Source: Aurantiacibacter zhengii
Lineage (GTDB): Bacteria; Pseudomonadota; Alphaproteobacteria; Sphingomonadales; Sphingomonadaceae
Assembly (NCBI RefSeq): GCF_003584125.1
Contig: NZ_QXFL01000005.1
Coordinates: 186,001 to 250,000, forward strand
Direction: 5' to 3'
DNA: 64,000 bases
Numbering within the stretch: position 1 is the first letter of the stretch; every line of letters starts with the position of its first letter. Position numbers and translations under genes: made by a program. Below, piece after piece: positions 32,520 to 42,088 of this stretch. The notes beneath the pieces are model-generated. The model was not told where the DNA came from. It made no database searches and saw only the letters and a list, made by a program, of their open reading frames with translations.

Positions 32520-32576
32520 CCGCTCACCCCACTGGAAATGCATGGTTTGGCCATCCTTACTGACGGAGAATCGACC

Positions 32577-33125
32577 ATGCCCGACACCCTTCCCTTTTAC
32601 CGCCGCCTGGCCGGATGGCGCATCGCCGGATGGAGCGCTGCCGCCGCGTTACTGGCGCTGCCCGCCATCGCCATGCAACTCACAAACGAGGTCGACTGGA
32701 CCGGCAGCGATTTCGTATTCGCTGCTGCCTTGCTGCTGGTGACAGGCCTCGCGGCTGAGGGAGGGCTGCGGCTCGCGCGGAGTTGGCCGCACCTCATCGG
32801 CTTTGCGATCGCCACCTTCGCCGCGTTCTTCACCGTGTGGAGCAACCTTGCGGTCGGCATCATCGGCGCAGAGGGAGAACCGATCAACCTCGGCTTCTTT
32901 GCCGTGCTTGCCGTGGGCATCGTGGCCGCCGCCATCACCCGCTTCCGCCCTGCGGCCCTGTCGGCGATTACCGGGGCGATGGCAGTGAGCCAGTTCGCGC
33001 TGGGCCTGGCAGCGACGCGTGCCATGCCCGGCCATTCGGTGGAATGGGGCATACTGGCGTTCTTCGCGATCCTGTGGCTTTCCGCCTCGCTCGCCTTTCG
33101 CCGCCACGCGGCGCAGGTGGTTTAA
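32577..33125 (+). CDS. Small polytopic membrane protein
   Basis: About 182 residues with about five helices, starting [23 protein letters not shown] precedes this ATG. The frame is open further upstream (to 32448), but that would overlap the divergent regulator gene and the operator repeats. Helices such as [17 protein letters not shown] and [17 protein letters not shown] are plain, and a short basic end (RRHAAQVV) follows. No family recognised. Its stop overlaps the dut stop from the other strand (TTTAAA). It is the obvious target of the wHTH regulator. Confidence 0.6.
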   Translation: MPDTLPFYRRLAGWRIAGWSAAAALLALPAIAMQLTNEVDWTGSDFVFAAALLLVTGLAAEGGLRLARSWPHLIGFAIATFAAFFTVWSNLAVGIIGAEGEPINLGFFAVLAVGIVAAAITRFRPAALSAITGAMAVSQFALGLAATRAMPGHSVEWGILAFFAILWLSASLAFRRHAAQVV

Positions 33126-33580
33126 AGCGAACCGTGCCCGCCCGTGGAACCAAAGCCGCCTTCGCCGCGTGCGGTGGCGTCCAGATCCTCAACCTCGTCC
33201 CACGCGGCCAGCGTGACCGGGGCCAGCACCAGCTGGGCGATCCGGTCCCCGCGCTGGATCGGGAAGTTGTCGTCCGACAGGTTGACCAGGATGACCTTCA
33301 GTTCGCCGCGATAATCGCTGTCGATAGTGCCCGGCGCATTGGGTACGGAAATGCCGTGCTTCAGCGCCAGGCCCGACCGCGGGCGCACCTGGATTTCGTA
33401 TCCGGGCGGGATGGCCACGGCAAAGCCGGTGCCAACGGCATGGCGCGATCCGGGACGCAGGACGATGTTCTCCGCTGCCACCACATCCATGCCTGCCGCG
33501 CCGCCCGTGGCGTAGGCCGGCAGGTCCAGCCCGTGCCCGTGCGGCAGGCGCTTCAGTTTGACAGGTATCGTATCAGGCAT
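33122..33580 (-). CDS. dut: Deoxyuridine 5'-triphosphate nucleotidohydrolase
   Basis: Hydrolyses dUTP to dUMP and keeps uracil out of DNA; trimeric. Start [12 protein letters not shown] gives 152 residues and overlaps the coaBC stop by 8 bases. All five dUTPase motifs are visible: [46 protein letters not shown] and the C-terminal [13 protein letters not shown]-loop-like motif. Partner of coaBC in a conserved operon. Confidence 0.95.
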   Translation of the reverse strand: MPDTIPVKLKRLPHGHGLDLPAYATGGAAGMDVVAAENIVLRPGSRHAVGTGFAVAIPPGYEIQVRPRSGLALKHGISVPNAPGTIDSDYRGELKVILVNLSDDNFPIQRGDRIAQLVLAPVTLAAWDEVEDLDATARGEGGFGSTGGHGSL

Positions 33581-35324
33581 CGACGCTGAGTTTCTCGGCA
33601 ATTTCCTGGATCAGCCGGGTGGCCACATCCTGCTTGGTCATGGGATCCCAATGCTCGACCTTGCCTTCCTTGACGAGGTGCACCTGGTTGTTGTCCCCAC
33701 CCATGACATCGCCGGAGACATCGTTGGCCACGATCCAGTCGCAGCCCTTGCTCTTGCGCTTTTTGCGGGCGTTATCGACCACGTCGTTGGTTTCCGCGGC
33801 AAAGCCGATCAGCAGTTCGGGCCGCTTGGGATTGGCGGCAACGCTGGCGAGAATGTCAGGGTTTTCCGCCAGCACCAGCGCAGGGGGAGCGGCCCCGCGC
33901 TTCTTGATCTTGATGTCGTTGTATTCCTTCGTACGCCAGTCGGCGACAGCGGCAGCCATGATCGCGGCATCCACCGGCAGCGACTCGCGCACGGCGCGGG
34001 CCATTTCCTCGGCGCTTTCCACGTCGATGCGGTCCACGCCCAGCGGCGTGCGCAAATGCACCGGCCCTGTGACGAGCGTGACCCTCGCACCCGCTGCAGC
34101 AGCGGCGGCGGCAATGGCAAAGCCCTGCTTTCCGCTCGAACGGTTGGCCAGATAGCGCACCGGGTCGATCGGTTCGTGCGTGGGCCCGGCGGTGACGAGC
34201 ACATGCTTGCCGTAGAGAGGGCGGTGCTCGATATCCTGTTCGAAGCCCGGCTGGCCTGCCAAGGGATCGAACGTGTCGATCGGATCGAGTTCGGGCGACT
34301 GAACCTGGCCCGGTTCCAGCGGATTGACCAATGAACCTACTGGCGCAGCCGCTTCTTCCCCTTCGAACGGCTGCGGCGCTTCCTGCCGCGCGTTCACCTC
34401 GTGGTTGATCGCCTCGCGGTCGGTTGGCGGGGCGGCTTTTGCCTTGCCTTTGGTCGCTATCAGATGTTCGACGCCGGTATAGTCTGGCTCTTCCGGCAGG
34501 TCGGATCCTGTCCAGGCGACTTCGCCCTCCAGTTCCTCGTAACCTTCCTCGTCGTCGTAGGTGACTTCGTCGTCCTCGATCCGGCGCGGGGTGGAGCGCG
34601 GGATGATGCTGGCGAGCATTCCGGCAAGACCGCCGGGCTTGTCGCTACCGAAGTCGCTGTCGTCCTCGTAATCTTCCTCTTCCGCGCCCGCTTCGACGGC
34701 GCGCAGATAATCCTCGATATCCTGCCCCGCGATGCCGGGATCGAGGCCCAGCATATCGGCGATCTCCAGCCAGACCATCTCGGGTTCGGGCAGGCGGCCG
34801 GGGCCGAATTCGCCGCAGGCCATTGCGCCTTCATCGGGTGTCATCACCCGGACACCGCTCTCGCGCAGCATTGCTATGTTGCGCTGCGTGGCGGGATGTT
34901 CCCACATCTTCACGTTCATCGCGGGAACGGTAAGGACGGGTTTGTCGGTGGCGAGGATCAGCGTGGTGGCCAGATCGTCGGCAATGCCGGCATTCATCTT
35001 GGCCATCAGGTCCGCCGTTGCCGGGCAGACGACCACAAGGTCCGCCTCGCGCGAAAGCTGGATGTGGCCGATCTCGGCCTCGTTCTTCAGGTCCCACAGC
35101 GAGGTGTGGACCTGGTTGCCCGACAGCGCAGCCAGCGCCATGGGCGTGACGAATTGCGCGCCGCCGTTGGTCAGCACGCAGTTGGTCTCTCCCCCGCCCT
35201 TCGCAATCAGACGGACAAGCTCGCACGACTTGTAGGCAGCGATACCGCCGCCCACCACCAGCAGGATTCTAGGACTGGTCGACTGTCCCTCCTGTTCCAA
35301 AACATCAATCCGCTGCTCAAGCAT
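33573..35324 (-). CDS. coaBC: CoaBC: phosphopantothenoylcysteine decarboxylase/synthetase with long acidic linker
   Basis: Bifunctional CoA-synthesis enzyme: the CoaC half (about residues 15-195) is an FMN decarboxylase with H87 ([10 protein letters not shown]) and C170 ([10 protein letters not shown]), and the CoaB half (about 370-583) is a CTP-dependent synthetase ([33 protein letters not shown]). The usual length is about 400; this one has 583. The extra 170 residues (about 200-368) are very acidic ([24 protein letters not shown]) and sit between the two halves. Both catalytic halves look intact. Confidence 0.95.
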   Translation of the reverse strand: MLEQRIDVLEQEGQSTSPRILLVVGGGIAAYKSCELVRLIAKGGGETNCVLTNGGAQFVTPMALAALSGNQVHTSLWDLKNEAEIGHIQLSREADLVVVCPATADLMAKMNAGIADDLATTLILATDKPVLTVPAMNVKMWEHPATQRNIAMLRESGVRVMTPDEGAMACGEFGPGRLPEPEMVWLEIADMLGLDPGIAGQDIEDYLRAVEAGAEEEDYEDDSDFGSDKPGGLAGMLASIIPRSTPRRIEDDEVTYDDEEGYEELEGEVAWTGSDLPEEPDYTGVEHLIATKGKAKAAPPTDREAINHEVNARQEAPQPFEGEEAAAPVGSLVNPLEPGQVQSPELDPIDTFDPLAGQPGFEQDIEHRPLYGKHVLVTAGPTHEPIDPVRYLANRSSGKQGFAIAAAAAAAGARVTLVTGPVHLRTPLGVDRIDVESAEEMARAVRESLPVDAAIMAAAVADWRTKEYNDIKIKKRGAAPPALVLAENPDILASVAANPKRPELLIGFAAETNDVVDNARKKRKSKGCDWIVANDVSGDVMGGDNNQVHLVKEGKVEHWDPMTKQDVATRLIQEIAEKLSVDA

Positions 35325-35375
35325 CGGTTCTCAAGGCCCGCTAATAGTCCAAGCGTGGGCTTTCGCAAATCTTGG

Positions 35376-36485
35376 TTAAGGTTGCCTTTCCTTTGCGCGA
35401 TAAGCTTTTCCGGCAAGTTCTCCCAGCGCGCGCGGCGCAAAGGCAAGGCCCGCGACGTAGGCGGGCAGGGTCAATTGCACCCAGTAGAAATTCTCCGGCC
35501 GGGCGAACAGCGCCATCGCGGCAAAGAAGCCTGCAAACCACAGCGCGGCGAACAGGCCCACGCGCCCACCCAAGCCCAGCCAGCCGACGAACGGCAGGAT
35601 TGCAAGGGGTGCCGCCAGGGCGACGGGCAGGACCAGCAGGGGCGTGAGCCGCGACAGCGCCATCAGCGGGAGGGCAAGGCCCGCCATGGCGTCCCACCCC
35701 TGCGAAGCCGGATCGCCGAGCGCGCGGCGCATTTCCACGTAGTGGTAGTGCAGCCCCATCATAGCCGCTAACACCGCCAGCACAGCCGTCAGCGCGGCGA
35801 CCTCGCGCCAGCGCTTTTCCATCACGGCGAAAGCCAGCCAGAGCAGGACGAAGGCGACCGCCAGCTCGCGCACGGCAATCGCCAGGCCCGCGGCCAGCAG
35901 ACTGGGCCACCAGCGTTCTGGCGAATACATGACGAAAGCCAGGGTCAGCAGCAGGCCTGCCAGCAATTCGTGGATCAGTCCCGCCTGCGGCACAGCCAGC
36001 GCCGCTCCGCCCAGGGCCAGCAGCACCAGCGCGCCAAGGCGCTCTGCCATGGGCATTGTGCCCGGCAGCTTCTGGTGCAGCATCAGGATCGCACCAAGCA
36101 ACAGCACTGCGCCCAGCATCCGTACCCCGTCCACCCCGATCGCCCGGTGAAGCCATGCCAGTGTCGGCAGGCGCACGGTGACGAAGGGGCGCGTCGGGTA
36201 ATTTCCGGCGCGTTGTTCCTCCATGGCGACAGCGTAATAGGGCTCGCCCGCGATCACACGCTCGGAGATGCGCGAATAGAGCGCGAGATCGCCCTGCGAT
36301 CTGTCCGCCCGATGATCAGCCTTCGCCTCCACCCGCGCGGCTTCCGCCTCGCCCACCGGTGCAACGGCCACCGCGCTCCACGCCATCAACGCTGCCAGCA
36401 GCGCGAGCACGGCCAGCGCACCCCAACGCGGCAGGCGCGCCAGCGGGCGGCCCAGGCTGTTCCACCAGATAAGCGGATTGGTCAT
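35376..36485 (-). CDS. Polytopic membrane protein of unknown function
   Basis: About 370 residues from MTNPLIWWNSLGRP, with about nine to ten helices from residue 25 on and a soluble loop after the first helix (AARVEAKADHRADRSQGDLALYSRISERV). That architecture, with an early periplasmic loop carrying acidic residues, recalls GT-C-type glycosyltransferases, but no DxD motif is evident, so I leave the function open. An upstream ATG (36533) would add 16 residues. It sits between ubiB and coaBC, outside the usual operon content. Confidence 0.55.
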   Translation of the reverse strand: MTNPLIWWNSLGRPLARLPRWGALAVLALLAALMAWSAVAVAPVGEAEAARVEAKADHRADRSQGDLALYSRISERVIAGEPYYAVAMEEQRAGNYPTRPFVTVRLPTLAWLHRAIGVDGVRMLGAVLLLGAILMLHQKLPGTMPMAERLGALVLLALGGAALAVPQAGLIHELLAGLLLTLAFVMYSPERWWPSLLAAGLAIAVRELAVAFVLLWLAFAVMEKRWREVAALTAVLAVLAAMMGLHYHYVEMRRALGDPASQGWDAMAGLALPLMALSRLTPLLVLPVALAAPLAILPFVGWLGLGGRVGLFAALWFAGFFAAMALFARPENFYWVQLTLPAYVAGLAFAPRALGELAGKAYRAKERQP

Positions 36486-36554
36486 GGTCTTGATCTGGAC
36501 CGGGACGGGGACAGGCTCAATGCTTGCGGCCATCTATCCCCGATCAGTTTCGCG

Positions 36555-38123
36555 CTAGCCGATGATTCCGGCCAGCATCGCGCCCCACACGGCAGCCCCG
36601 CCCACCACGGCAGCGGCGATATAGCCCGGCCAGCCGCGCTGCCCAGCCTCTGCCCGGCGGCGGCGGCGCTCCCATAGCAGTTCCACTTCGGGAAGCGGCG
36701 GCTGTTCCGGCGCACCGCCCTTGGCGGGATAGCGGTCCTCTATGCGGCGCACGAGCTCCGGCAGGCGGATCAGCGTGTCGATGTCGGCCCGGATGCGGTC
36801 GGCAATCGCCGCCTCGGGACCCAGTTCGTCGCGAATCCAGCTGCGCACGTAGGGCGCGGATACGTCCCACATGTTGATCTGCGGATCGAGCTGGGTGGCG
36901 ATGCCTTCCACCATCACCATGGTCTTTTGCAGCAGCAACAGGTGCGGCTGCGTTTGCATGTCGAAATCGCGGGTGATGGCGAACAGGCCGTCCAGCATCT
37001 GGCCAACCGAAAGTTCGCTCACCGGCTTGCCGCGCATGGGTTCGCCCACGGCGCGCAGCGCGGTCGCGAATTCGTCGACCGAGTGATAGCTGGGCACATA
37101 CTGCGCCTCGAAATGGATCTCGGCCACGCGCTTGTAGTTGCCCGTAATCAGGCCGTAGAGAATTTCCGCCAGCCACTGCCGCGCGCGCCGGTCTATCCGG
37201 CCCATTATGCCGAAATCGATGGCGACGATGGTGCCGTCGGCTTTCACGAACAGATTGCCCTGGTGCATGTCGGCGTGGAAGAACCCGCCGCTGATCGCCT
37301 GGGTCAGGAAAGCCAGTACCAGCCGCCGGGCAAGGTCGGGCAGGTCATGACCGGCTTCCGCCAGGGCGGTCATGTTGCTGATCTTGACCCCGTCGACCCA
37401 TTCGATAGTGAGCACGCGGCCATTGGTGCGGTCCCAGTCGATGGCGGGTATCGCGTAGCCATCAAAGCCCCTCATCGCGTCGGCCAGTTCGGATGCGCTG
37501 GCCGCCTCACGCCGGAAATCCAGCTCCGAATTGCTCCACCGCTTGAAATTGGCGATGGTGAGCCGCGGTCGCAGGCGGCGCGCCTCGCCGCCCATCGCCT
37601 CGAGATGCGCGGCTGCCCATTCGTAAGTGGCGATGTCCTGTTCGAACTTCTCGCGAATTCCTGGACGCAGCACCTTGATGGCGACGGTGCGCCCCTCGGT
37701 CGTCACACCCTTGTGCACCTGCGCAATGGACGCAGCGCCCACCGGCTCGGGATCGACTTCGACGAAAAGGTCTTCCAGCGGACGTTCGAAACTGTCCTCG
37801 ATCTGCTTGCGGATTGCGGCGAAGGGCACCGGAGGCAAGCTGTCCTGCAGGCTCAGCAGGTTCTTTGCCGCTTCGTCACCCACCAGATCAGGCCGCGTCG
37901 CCAGCGTCTGCCCCAGCTTGATCGCGGCGGGGCCGATCTCGCGGAACGCGCCCGCGTAATCGGGCTCGCGCGGCTGGATTGTGCCGAAACGGGCGGTACG
38001 GCACAGCCGCTTTACAGGAGCCGGCGTGTTGGGATCGCGCTCGATCCCCCGCAACGCGCCGTGCCGCGCAAGAATTCGGCCCCATTTGAGGAGCCGCCAG
38101 ATATGCGTCGAGGGACGGGTCAC
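36555..38123 (-). CDS. ubiB: Ubiquinone biosynthesis regulatory kinase-like protein UbiB
   Basis: ABC1/ADCK-family protein needed for ubiquinone synthesis, 522 residues, membrane-attached by a C-terminal helix pair (AAVVGGAAVWGAMLAGIIG). The atypical kinase core is visible: KxGQ signature (IKLGQTLATRPDLVG), the Ala-rich loop EPVGAASIAQVHKG, VAIKVLRPG, DMHQGNLFV and IDFGIMG. It follows ubiE with a gap of 4 bases, so the two are an operon. Confidence 0.95.
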   Translation of the reverse strand: MTRPSTHIWRLLKWGRILARHGALRGIERDPNTPAPVKRLCRTARFGTIQPREPDYAGAFREIGPAAIKLGQTLATRPDLVGDEAAKNLLSLQDSLPPVPFAAIRKQIEDSFERPLEDLFVEVDPEPVGAASIAQVHKGVTTEGRTVAIKVLRPGIREKFEQDIATYEWAAAHLEAMGGEARRLRPRLTIANFKRWSNSELDFRREAASASELADAMRGFDGYAIPAIDWDRTNGRVLTIEWVDGVKISNMTALAEAGHDLPDLARRLVLAFLTQAISGGFFHADMHQGNLFVKADGTIVAIDFGIMGRIDRRARQWLAEILYGLITGNYKRVAEIHFEAQYVPSYHSVDEFATALRAVGEPMRGKPVSELSVGQMLDGLFAITRDFDMQTQPHLLLLQKTMVMVEGIATQLDPQINMWDVSAPYVRSWIRDELGPEAAIADRIRADIDTLIRLPELVRRIEDRYPAKGGAPEQPPLPEVELLWERRRRRAEAGQRGWPGYIAAAVVGGAAVWGAMLAGIIG

Positions 38124-38127
38124 GCGG

Positions 38128-38871
38128 TCAGACTTTCCATCCCGAATGGATGTTCACCGCGCCGCCCAGGATTCTTTCCACCCGTGTGCGCACGAAACCG
38201 GCGTCGCGGATCATCGCCTCGAACTCGGGCGGCCTGGGGAAGCGGCGGATCGATTCGGCAAGATACCGGTAACTGTCCTCGTCCCCGGCGATGGCCTTGC
38301 CGATCTTGGGCATCAGCTTGTGCGAATAGGCATCGTAGACTTCCTTGAAGCCCGGCCATTCGGTGGTGCTGAATTCCATGCAGTAGAACCGTCCGCCGTA
38401 TTTCAGCACGCGATGCGCTTCCGCCAGCGCCTTATTGATATGGGTCACGTTCCGGATGCCGAAGACGATGGTGTAGGCATCGAACTGCCTGTCCGGATAG
38501 GTCAGCGTCTCGGCGTTCTGGCATGACCATGACAGGCCATCGATGCCGCGTTCCATCGCGCGCTCGATACCCACGTCCAGCATGTCCTGGTTTATATCGG
38601 CCACCACCACCTCGGCGCCCTTGGCAGCCATGCGGAAGGCGATGTCGCCAGTGCCGCCTGCCATGTCGAGGATCGCCTCGCCCGGCTGCGGCTTTACGCG
38701 CCGCACGAACTGGTCCTTCCACAGACGGTGCATCCCGCCCGACATGGCATCGTTCATGATGTCGTACTTGCGTGCGACGTTGGAGAAGACCGCGCCCACG
38801 CGCTGGGTCTTTTCTTCCGGGGCGACATCTTCGTAGCCGAAGGAGACGGTGTCGGGTGTTGGCTCGCTCAT
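38128..38871 (-). CDS. ubiE: Ubiquinone/menaquinone biosynthesis C-methyltransferase
   Basis: SAM-dependent C-methyltransferase of the quinone pathway, acting on the benzoquinol ring. The start MSEPTPDTVSFGYEDV (247 residues) is preferred over the longer frame. The class I fold shows VFSNVARKYDIMNDAMSGGMHRLWK, EAILDMAGGTGDIAFRMA (SAM loop) and FGIRNVTHINKALAEAHRVLKYGGRFYCMEFS. Divergent from mutM with 56 bases between the starts, so the two share a promoter region. Confidence 0.95.
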   Translation of the reverse strand: MSEPTPDTVSFGYEDVAPEEKTQRVGAVFSNVARKYDIMNDAMSGGMHRLWKDQFVRRVKPQPGEAILDMAGGTGDIAFRMAAKGAEVVVADINQDMLDVGIERAMERGIDGLSWSCQNAETLTYPDRQFDAYTIVFGIRNVTHINKALAEAHRVLKYGGRFYCMEFSTTEWPGFKEVYDAYSHKLMPKIGKAIAGDEDSYRYLAESIRRFPRPPEFEAMIRDAGFVRTRVERILGGAVNIHSGWKV

Positions 38872-38927
38872 GCCGCTGCACTTAGGGGCAATTGCCCGCG
38901 GCGCAAAGGGTGTTAAAGGGTCAGGCC

Positions 38928-39743
38928 ATGCCGGAACTTCCCGAGGTAGAGACAACCGTGCGCGGCCTGGCGCGCTTTCTCGATGGCGCGCGGATAGAGC
39001 GCGTCACGCTGGGGCGGCCCGACATGCGCTTCCCTTTCCCCGCGGGCCTTGGCCAGGCGCTGACGGGCGCGCGGGTGACCGGGCTTGGCCGCCGCGCCAA
39101 GTACGGCCTGATCGGCACGGATCGCGGCCACACTGTGATCTTCCATCTGGGAATGAGCGGGCGCTGGCGGATCGACCCAGATCTGCCCGACAAACACGAT
39201 CACCTGCTGCTGGAAACCGCCGACCACCGCTTTGCCCTGAACGACCCGCGCCGCTTCGGCTATGTCGACCTAGTGGATACAGGCGCGCTGGATGCATGGC
39301 CCGCTTTCGCCGCGATGGGGCCGGAGCCGCTGGGAGACGCGCTTACCGTCGATCACCTGCGCGCCGCCATGAAGGGGCGCAAACAGGCGATCAAGCTGCT
39401 GCTGCTGGACCAGCACGTGGTGGCGGGCCTTGGCAATATCTACGTGTGCGAGGCGCTGCACCGGGCGCATATCCATCCGCGCAAGGCAGGCGGGCGCGTG
39501 TTCCGCCCGGCGCTGGAGCGGCTGGTGCCGGCGATCAAGGACGTGCTGGAGCAATCGATTCGCGACGGTGGTTCCACCCTGCGAGACTACGCCGCGCCTT
39601 CGGGCGAGCTGGGCTATTTCGCCACGCGGTTCCTTGTTTACGGCCGCGAAGGCGAGCCTTGTATCTCCTGCGGCGAAGGCCATATCAGGCGCATAGTACA
39701 GGGCGGTCGCAGCACCTGGTTCTGTCCTGCTTGCCAGAAGTAG
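38928..39743 (+). CDS. mutM: Formamidopyrimidine-DNA glycosylase
   Basis: Removes 8-oxoguanine and formamidopyrimidines from DNA, with AP-lyase activity. The 271 residues begin MPELPEVETTVRG, with the catalytic Pro2 and Glu3. The H2TH region and the C-terminal zinc finger (CISCGEGHIRR...FCPACQK) are complete, and the family motif VAGLGNIYVCEALHRAHIHP is present. A Lys near residue 60 (RRAKYG) matches the conserved basic residue. Confidence 0.97.
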   Translation: MPELPEVETTVRGLARFLDGARIERVTLGRPDMRFPFPAGLGQALTGARVTGLGRRAKYGLIGTDRGHTVIFHLGMSGRWRIDPDLPDKHDHLLLETADHRFALNDPRRFGYVDLVDTGALDAWPAFAAMGPEPLGDALTVDHLRAAMKGRKQAIKLLLLDQHVVAGLGNIYVCEALHRAHIHPRKAGGRVFRPALERLVPAIKDVLEQSIRDGGSTLRDYAAPSGELGYFATRFLVYGREGEPCISCGEGHIRRIVQGGRSTWFCPACQK

Positions 39744-39869
39744 GAGAATCCTTGACCTTTTGTCTCGGACACACTAGTTGCGCCGCTTTCCGGCGGGATT
39801 ACCGTCGACTCAGCTTTACCTAGCACAGGATTCAAACGGGCGGTTTCGCTGCTCGAAACAAGGACAGAC

Positions 39870-40130
39870 ATGGCCAACACGCTGCAAGCCAAGAAGCGCA
39901 TCCGTCGCAACAACACCCGGGCCGCCATCAACGGTGCCCGCAAGAGCCGCATCCGTGGCTTCATCAAGAAGGTCGAGACAGCCGTCACCGAAGGCGACAA
40001 GGCTGCCGCACAGGAAGCGCTGAAGGTTGCCCAGCCGGAAATCGCCAAGGGCGTTTCCAAGGGCGTGCTGCACAAGAACACCGCCGCTCGCAAGATGAGC
40101 CGACTGAGCAAGCGCGTCTCCGCTCTCTGA
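39870..40130 (+). CDS. rpsT: 30S ribosomal protein S20
   Basis: Small-subunit protein that binds 16S rRNA early in assembly. The 86 residues begin [20 protein letters not shown] and run as basic helices ending [15 protein letters not shown], the standard S20 fold. AAGGA lies 6 bases before the ATG. It has a sigma70-like promoter (TTGACC, 17 bases, TAGTTG) about 110 bases upstream and a terminator downstream, so it appears monocistronic before dnaA. Confidence 0.95.
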   Translation: MANTLQAKKRIRRNNTRAAINGARKSRIRGFIKKVETAVTEGDKAAAQEALKVAQPEIAKGVSKGVLHKNTAARKMSRLSKRVSAL

Positions 40131-40662
40131 TTCGCTTTTCTCGTACCCGAGTCGGGTGCGATTGACGGCGATTTGCGGAACGAAATCGGAACAGATTTCA
40201 GCAGGGGCTGGTGGTTTTTCCACCGGCCCTTTTTGCATGTGCGAGAGAAGCTGAGCCCGGCTGCGCGTAAACGTAAGGAATCTCGCGATTCGCGGGATTG
40301 TCACAAAACTATCGTTGTTTTTCCGATGGATGAACGCAAGTCCGCGGACTCCCGACCTGTCAATGACCATTTTTTGAAAATATTTCAGGGGATGGTCTTG
40401 AGGTTCCCCGGCAGTCCTTCATAACAGACTTCCGGTCGCGACGATTACCGTCGCAGCCATCAACAACCGAGTTATCAACGGGGGCATCGGTGCGCGCAAC
40501 CTGCGTTCACCGGACGGGGGAGTTTTGTCACCGGTTTCGGTATCGATTTGTGACGTCGGGCAGGCCGGCATTCGGGTTTGTGGGATTTGGAAAAAAATGA
40601 TTCGGATGGGACCGCATAGCGGGCGCAACAACAGTGCGAAGAACGAGGGTTCAGAAAACAAT
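40131..40662. other. 532-base rpsT-dnaA intergenic region with GANTC cluster
   Basis: The one long gene-free stretch in the chromosomal part. It holds the rpsT terminator at its left, then a leader for dnaA. Within it are five GANTC sites (40149, 40278, 40287, 40347, 40599, with a sixth at 40129 overlapping the rpsT end), the recognition sequence of the cell-cycle methylase CcrM. One weak DnaA-like box (GTTATCAACG at 40471) is present. No AT-rich unwinding element and no cluster of DnaA boxes are seen, so this does not look like an origin. Confidence 0.6.
40204..40234 (+). terminator. Rho-independent terminator after rpsT
   Basis: GGGCTGGTGG and CCACCGGCCC form a 10-bp stem (one G-U pair) with loop TTTTT, followed by TTTTT. 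It separates rpsT from dnaA. Confidence 0.85.
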
Positions 40663-42066
40663 ATGGAAGAGCAGGAAGCGATCGATCTCGCAGCGGACTG
40701 GGCTGACATTAGCCAGGGCCTGCGAAAGGATCTCGGGCACCAGCTCTTCACGCAGTGGATCAAGCCGATCCAGCTGGGCAAGCTGGATCACGAAACCGGC
40801 ACGCTGGATCTGTTCCTGCCCACGGAATTTTCCGCCAGCTGGGTAGAAGACCGCTATCACGACCGCCTGTCGCTAGCGTGGAAGATCGCCAGCAGCGAAG
40901 TGCGCCACATCGCCATCAAGGTGCACCCCGGCCGCCGCAAGATCGCCGACCTTGACCTGCGCGGCCACGACGGCTTCGGCCACCGCGCCGCCAACGACGC
41001 CAGCTTGGCGATGGAATCGATCGGCGACGACGGCTTTACCGCCAGCGTGGGCCTCGATCCCAGCCAGACCTTCGCCTCCTTCGTGACCGGCAGCACCAAC
41101 GTGCTCGCCAAGAACGCGGCGGAACGCATGGCGAAGGCGGAGAAGCCGCAGTTCAGCCCGCTCTACCTGAAAGCCGCCACCGGCCAGGGTAAGACGCACC
41201 TGCTGCACGCCATCGGCCACTCCTACCTGCAGACGCACCCGCGGGCCCGTATCTTCTACTGCAGCGCAGAGCGGTTCATGGTGGAGTTCGTGCAGGCGCT
41301 GAAATCGAACGAGATGATCGAGTTCAAGGCGCGGCTGCGTGGTTTCGATCTGCTGCTGGTGGACGATATCCAGTTCATCATCGGCAAGGCCTCCGCGCAG
41401 GAAGAACTGCTCTACACGATTGACGCGCTGCTGGCCGAGGGCAAGCGGCTGGTCTTTGCCGCCGACCGCGCGCCGCAGGCGCTGGACGGTGTCGAACCGC
41501 GCCTCCTCTCGCGCCTTTCGATGGGCCTCGTCGCCGACATCCAGCCCGCCGATATCGAGCTGCGCCGCGCGATTCTCGAATCGAAACTGACCAAGTTCGC
41601 CCCGCTGGAAGTGCCCGGCGACGTGATCGACTTCCTCGCCCGCACCGTGTCGCGGAACGTGCGCGAACTGGTGGGCGGCCTCAACAAGCTGATCGCCTAC
41701 GCCCAGCTGACCGGCCAGGAAGTATCGCTCCAGCTCGCCGAAGAGCAGCTGACCGATATCCTGTCGGCCAATCGCCGCCGCATCACCATCGACGAGATCC
41801 AGCGCACAGTGTGCCAGTTCTACCGCATCGACCGTGCCGAGATGTCTTCCAAGCGCCGCGCCCGCGCCGTGGTTCGTCCGCGCCAGGTGGCCATGTATCT
41901 CGCCAAGGTACTCACCCCGCGCAGCTACCCCGAGATCGGTCGCAAGTTCGGTGGCCGCGATCACTCGACCGTGATCCATGCCGTGCGCCTGATCGAGGAC
42001 CTGCGCCAGCGCGATGCCGACATGGACGGCGACGTGCGCAGCCTGCTGCGCCAGCTCGAAAGCTGA
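40663..42066 (+). CDS. dnaA: Chromosomal replication initiator DnaA
   Basis: AAA+ initiator that binds DnaA boxes and loads the helicase. I use MEEQEAIDLAADW (467 residues); an upstream Met in the same frame (40597) is less like DnaA. Domain I lies at about 1-80, the AAA+ domain has Walker A AATGQGKTHLLHA and Walker B LLLVDDIQFI, and domain IV ends GRDHSTVIHAVRLIEDL, the DnaA-box-binding signature. The AT-poor leader with many GANTC sites suggests methylation-linked control. Confidence 0.95.
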   Translation: MEEQEAIDLAADWADISQGLRKDLGHQLFTQWIKPIQLGKLDHETGTLDLFLPTEFSASWVEDRYHDRLSLAWKIASSEVRHIAIKVHPGRRKIADLDLRGHDGFGHRAANDASLAMESIGDDGFTASVGLDPSQTFASFVTGSTNVLAKNAAERMAKAEKPQFSPLYLKAATGQGKTHLLHAIGHSYLQTHPRARIFYCSAERFMVEFVQALKSNEMIEFKARLRGFDLLLVDDIQFIIGKASAQEELLYTIDALLAEGKRLVFAADRAPQALDGVEPRLLSRLSMGLVADIQPADIELRRAILESKLTKFAPLEVPGDVIDFLARTVSRNVRELVGGLNKLIAYAQLTGQEVSLQLAEEQLTDILSANRRRITIDEIQRTVCQFYRIDRAEMSSKRRARAVVRPRQVAMYLAKVLTPRSYPEIGRKFGGRDHSTVIHAVRLIEDLRQRDADMDGDVRSLLRQLES

Positions 42067-42088
42067 GCCGCGCACAATAGGTGAAGCG

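Noticed and set aside
40131-40662. Replication origin beside dnaA
   Set aside because: Only one weak DnaA-like box, no cluster and no AT-rich stretch. In this group the origin is often elsewhere (e.g. near hemE).
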